A stretch of 24,763 nucleotides of DNA from Spirochaetes bacterium ADurb.Bin110 (GTDB lineage Bacteria; Spirochaetota; Spirochaetia; Treponematales; Rectinemataceae), in assembly GCA_002070755.1 (NCBI GenBank), contig MWDY01000168.1, positions 1-24,763 of the forward strand. Direction: 5' to 3'. Every line of letters begins with the position of its first letter. The stretch's first letter is position 1. Below the pieces are notes generated by a model that did not search any database, was not told the DNA's origin, and saw nothing but the letters and a program-made list of their open reading frames with translations. Made by a program: the position numbers and the translations under genes. Below, piece by piece: positions 23,235-24,763 of this stretch.

Positions 23235-24671
23235 TTGCGAATATATCGATATAGATATTTGCTTGATAGGGTGGTGCTGGTAAGCATTTTCTTTGCTTGT
23301 TTAGTAGGTCCTATGTCAGCTCTGGATTTTACCGTTGGAGCATCTGGAGCTTATTCCACTGAAAGTAGGAAAAATTTCTTTGTTGATGGATCCATCGCCC
23401 TGCATCATAGCGAAGGTCCCTTTACACTTTCATGGGAGCTCACCGCAGACAGCAAAGGAACATATCCGGAATCTTTTCTTGCTGATTTTTTCGGACCATT
23501 TTCGCTCGATATCAAGAATGCGGGATTTACCTATATGGCCAGACCTTTATCCTTTTTCCTAGGTAAACTCCCACTAAAGGATGAAATCAATAGCCCATAT
23601 TCTTTATTTATTTCTGGCGCTTCTCCTTCAGTGATGACTGGGGGCTTTAGATTTGATTCTGGGATTTTTTCATTTTCTGATCAGTGGATTGGACTTGATC
23701 ATAATGTAAAGAACAACCTGTATAAAACGACAGAAGCAGGTATCTATGCTGATCGGGGTATAGTGCTCAAGACATATTCATTAGATGTTGGTGCACTGAA
23801 GCTTGGTTATCAAGATGTTGTACTCTTTACAGGATCCTACTTTGATGTAGATATATTTGCTATTCCAGCGCCTTCTGCTTTGCTCCAAGATATTCTGACA
23901 GCTTCAGGGCGCCCTTCCTCGCGCTCAGGCGATATGAACAGTATTATGGGTTTTTTTGGCGAATACCGCAATGGGGGCCTAAAACTCTGTGCTCAGATAC
24001 TGATCGACGACTTCAATATGAATAGATTCATTGCTCCTTCAGCTTATCAGAATCCTGACAAGATCGCATGGTCATTAGGATCAGAAATCGATCTTTCGCT
24101 TGGTAAACTAAGTCTTTATACAGCTGGAGCAACTAAATACACGTTTGAATCGGTAAGAGAAGAATTTTATTCATATACGCTTCATGCAGGTTCTGCAATA
24201 TACTCGGATAGCCAGCTCATCGCGGTTCCTCTTGAAAACCAGATGCTTGGTTATATCAATGGTGAAAACAATTTGGCTTTCATGGCGAATTGGAGTGCTC
24301 CTATTGCGCAGCTAGACCTGGAAACAGGACTTGAATGTGTGATTTCAGGTTCAAAGGCTCCGACCAATCCATGGCATAATGGTGAAGACTGGGCTTCGCT
24401 TGGAACACAGCTCCTCAACGATCCTGCGCTCGAGGTAAAATTGCTGCTCAATCTACGCATCTCACGAAAATGGGGGGATTTTACTCTCTTTATGCAAACA
24501 ACGGGTGGCTATGTCTTTAATCAACTCAATCCAGTCTATCCCGGAGAATCAGGATACCCGATCCTGACTTATAGCGACGGTGATATGTTGGAGCCTGTCT
24601 TTGTACCAAAAGTGGGTGATTCCGCGCCTATTGCGGAGATCATCCTGGGAGGCATCTGGAGTCTTTACTAA
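23235..24671 (+). CDS. Wzi-like outer-membrane protein (capsule assembly family)
   Basis: The 478-aa product begins with a signal peptide (basic RIYRYRYLLDR, hydrophobic 13-25, cleavage near MSA-LDF at 29). The mature part is made of short alternating strands rich in Gly, Ser and aromatics, ending in LGGIWSLY, as in beta-barrel outer-membrane proteins. QILIDDFNMNRF (254-265) resembles the 'Q-x-LIDDF' signature I associate with capsule-assembly Wzi-type barrels. E. coli Wzi anchors group-1 capsule at the surface. A TTG start with a good ribosome-binding site couples it to the priming transferase only 2 nt upstream. In this locus it is a candidate to retain or present the exported glycan. The family assignment is by pattern only; a porin-like barrel is the alternative. 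Confidence 0.65.
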   Translation: MRIYRYRYLLDRVVLVSIFFACLVGPMSALDFTVGASGAYSTESRKNFFVDGSIALHHSEGPFTLSWELTADSKGTYPESFLADFFGPFSLDIKNAGFTYMARPLSFFLGKLPLKDEINSPYSLFISGASPSVMTGGFRFDSGIFSFSDQWIGLDHNVKNNLYKTTEAGIYADRGIVLKTYSLDVGALKLGYQDVVLFTGSYFDVDIFAIPAPSALLQDILTASGRPSSRSGDMNSIMGFFGEYRNGGLKLCAQILIDDFNMNRFIAPSAYQNPDKIAWSLGSEIDLSLGKLSLYTAGATKYTFESVREEFYSYTLHAGSAIYSDSQLIAVPLENQMLGYINGENNLAFMANWSAPIAQLDLETGLECVISGSKAPTNPWHNGEDWASLGTQLLNDPALEVKLLLNLRISRKWGDFTLFMQTTGGYVFNQLNPVYPGESGYPILTYSDGDMLEPVFVPKVGDSAPIAEIILGGIWSLY

Positions 24672-24696
24672 TGATTATTTGTAGGGGGAACCCTTC

Positions 24697-24763
24697 ATGC
24701 GCATAGCTTTCTTTGCCGATGCATATCGCCCCCGCGTAAGTGGCCAGGTAGCGTCTTTAGACG
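24697..24763 (+). CDS. Glycosyltransferase family 4, N-terminal fragment (runs off right edge)
   Basis: ATG 24697 follows AGGGGG (24683-24688) by 8 nt and opens a frame that continues to the window end. The 22 visible residues, MRIAFFADAYRPRVSGQVAS and on, are a near-standard start of GT4 enzymes of the PimB/MgtA type (compare 'MRIAFFTDTYLPQINGVV'). Only the first beta strand and glycine loop are visible, so substrate is unreadable. The glycan array evidently continues to the right. Confidence 0.7.
   Translation, partial: MRIAFFADAYRPRVSGQVASLD

Noticed and set aside
1..24763. CRISPR arrays, tRNA/rRNA genes, insertion sequences and integrase/att sites
   Set aside because: No regular repeats, no cloverleaf or rRNA motifs, and no transposase or integrase signatures were found on either strand. 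The AT-rich cassette has no visible mobile-element ends.

Overview
This window is most likely chromosomal DNA from a spirochaete, probably Treponema-like, although no single marker in it proves the lineage. The suggestion rests on four things: an Omp85-type outer-membrane protein, an AEP aminotransferase next to a PntC-like cytidylyltransferase (PntC was characterised in Treponema denticola), multiple LicD proteins, and two-membrane export machinery. Almost everything lies on the + strand as one tightly packed, often overlapping array from 589 to past the right end. The only minus-strand gene is the 5' part of an MFS transporter at the left edge.

The array is a surface-glycan locus. Region 1 (589-4707) holds a POTRA/beta-barrel outer-membrane protein, a PhnW-like 2-aminoethylphosphonate (AEP) aminotransferase, a PntC/LicC-like nucleotidyltransferase and a secreted protein I do not recognise. 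Region 2 (4740-8742) makes GDP-L-fucose with Gmd and Fcl, which flank a GT4 and a GT2 glycosyltransferase. Region 3 (8745-10397) is a Wzm/Wzt-type ABC exporter whose ATPase lacks the C-terminal glycan-binding domain. Region 4 (10390-14112) is a strikingly AT-rich cassette of four glycosyltransferases. An intermediate GT4 gene (14124-15365) follows.

Region 5 (15365-21811) alternates three LicD-family phosphotransferases with a GT25, a DUF6492-like protein, an alpha-1,2-fucosyltransferase (GT11) and a GT4. Region 6 (21865-24671) has a WbaP-type initiating sugar-phosphate transferase and a Wzi-like outer-membrane protein. Another GT4 gene begins at the right edge.

A plausible working model: the WbaP-type enzyme primes undecaprenyl phosphate, the glycosyltransferases build a fucose-containing oligosaccharide, and LicD enzymes add phospho- or phosphono-substituents from a CMP-activated donor. 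Wzm/Wzt then flips the product, and outer-membrane proteins place or retain it at the surface. The most interesting hypothesis is that CMP-AEP made by the AEPT/PntC pair feeds one or more of the three LicD proteins, giving a phosphonate-decorated, fucosylated glycan. The genes that make the C-P bond (PEP mutase, phosphonopyruvate decarboxylase) are not in this window.
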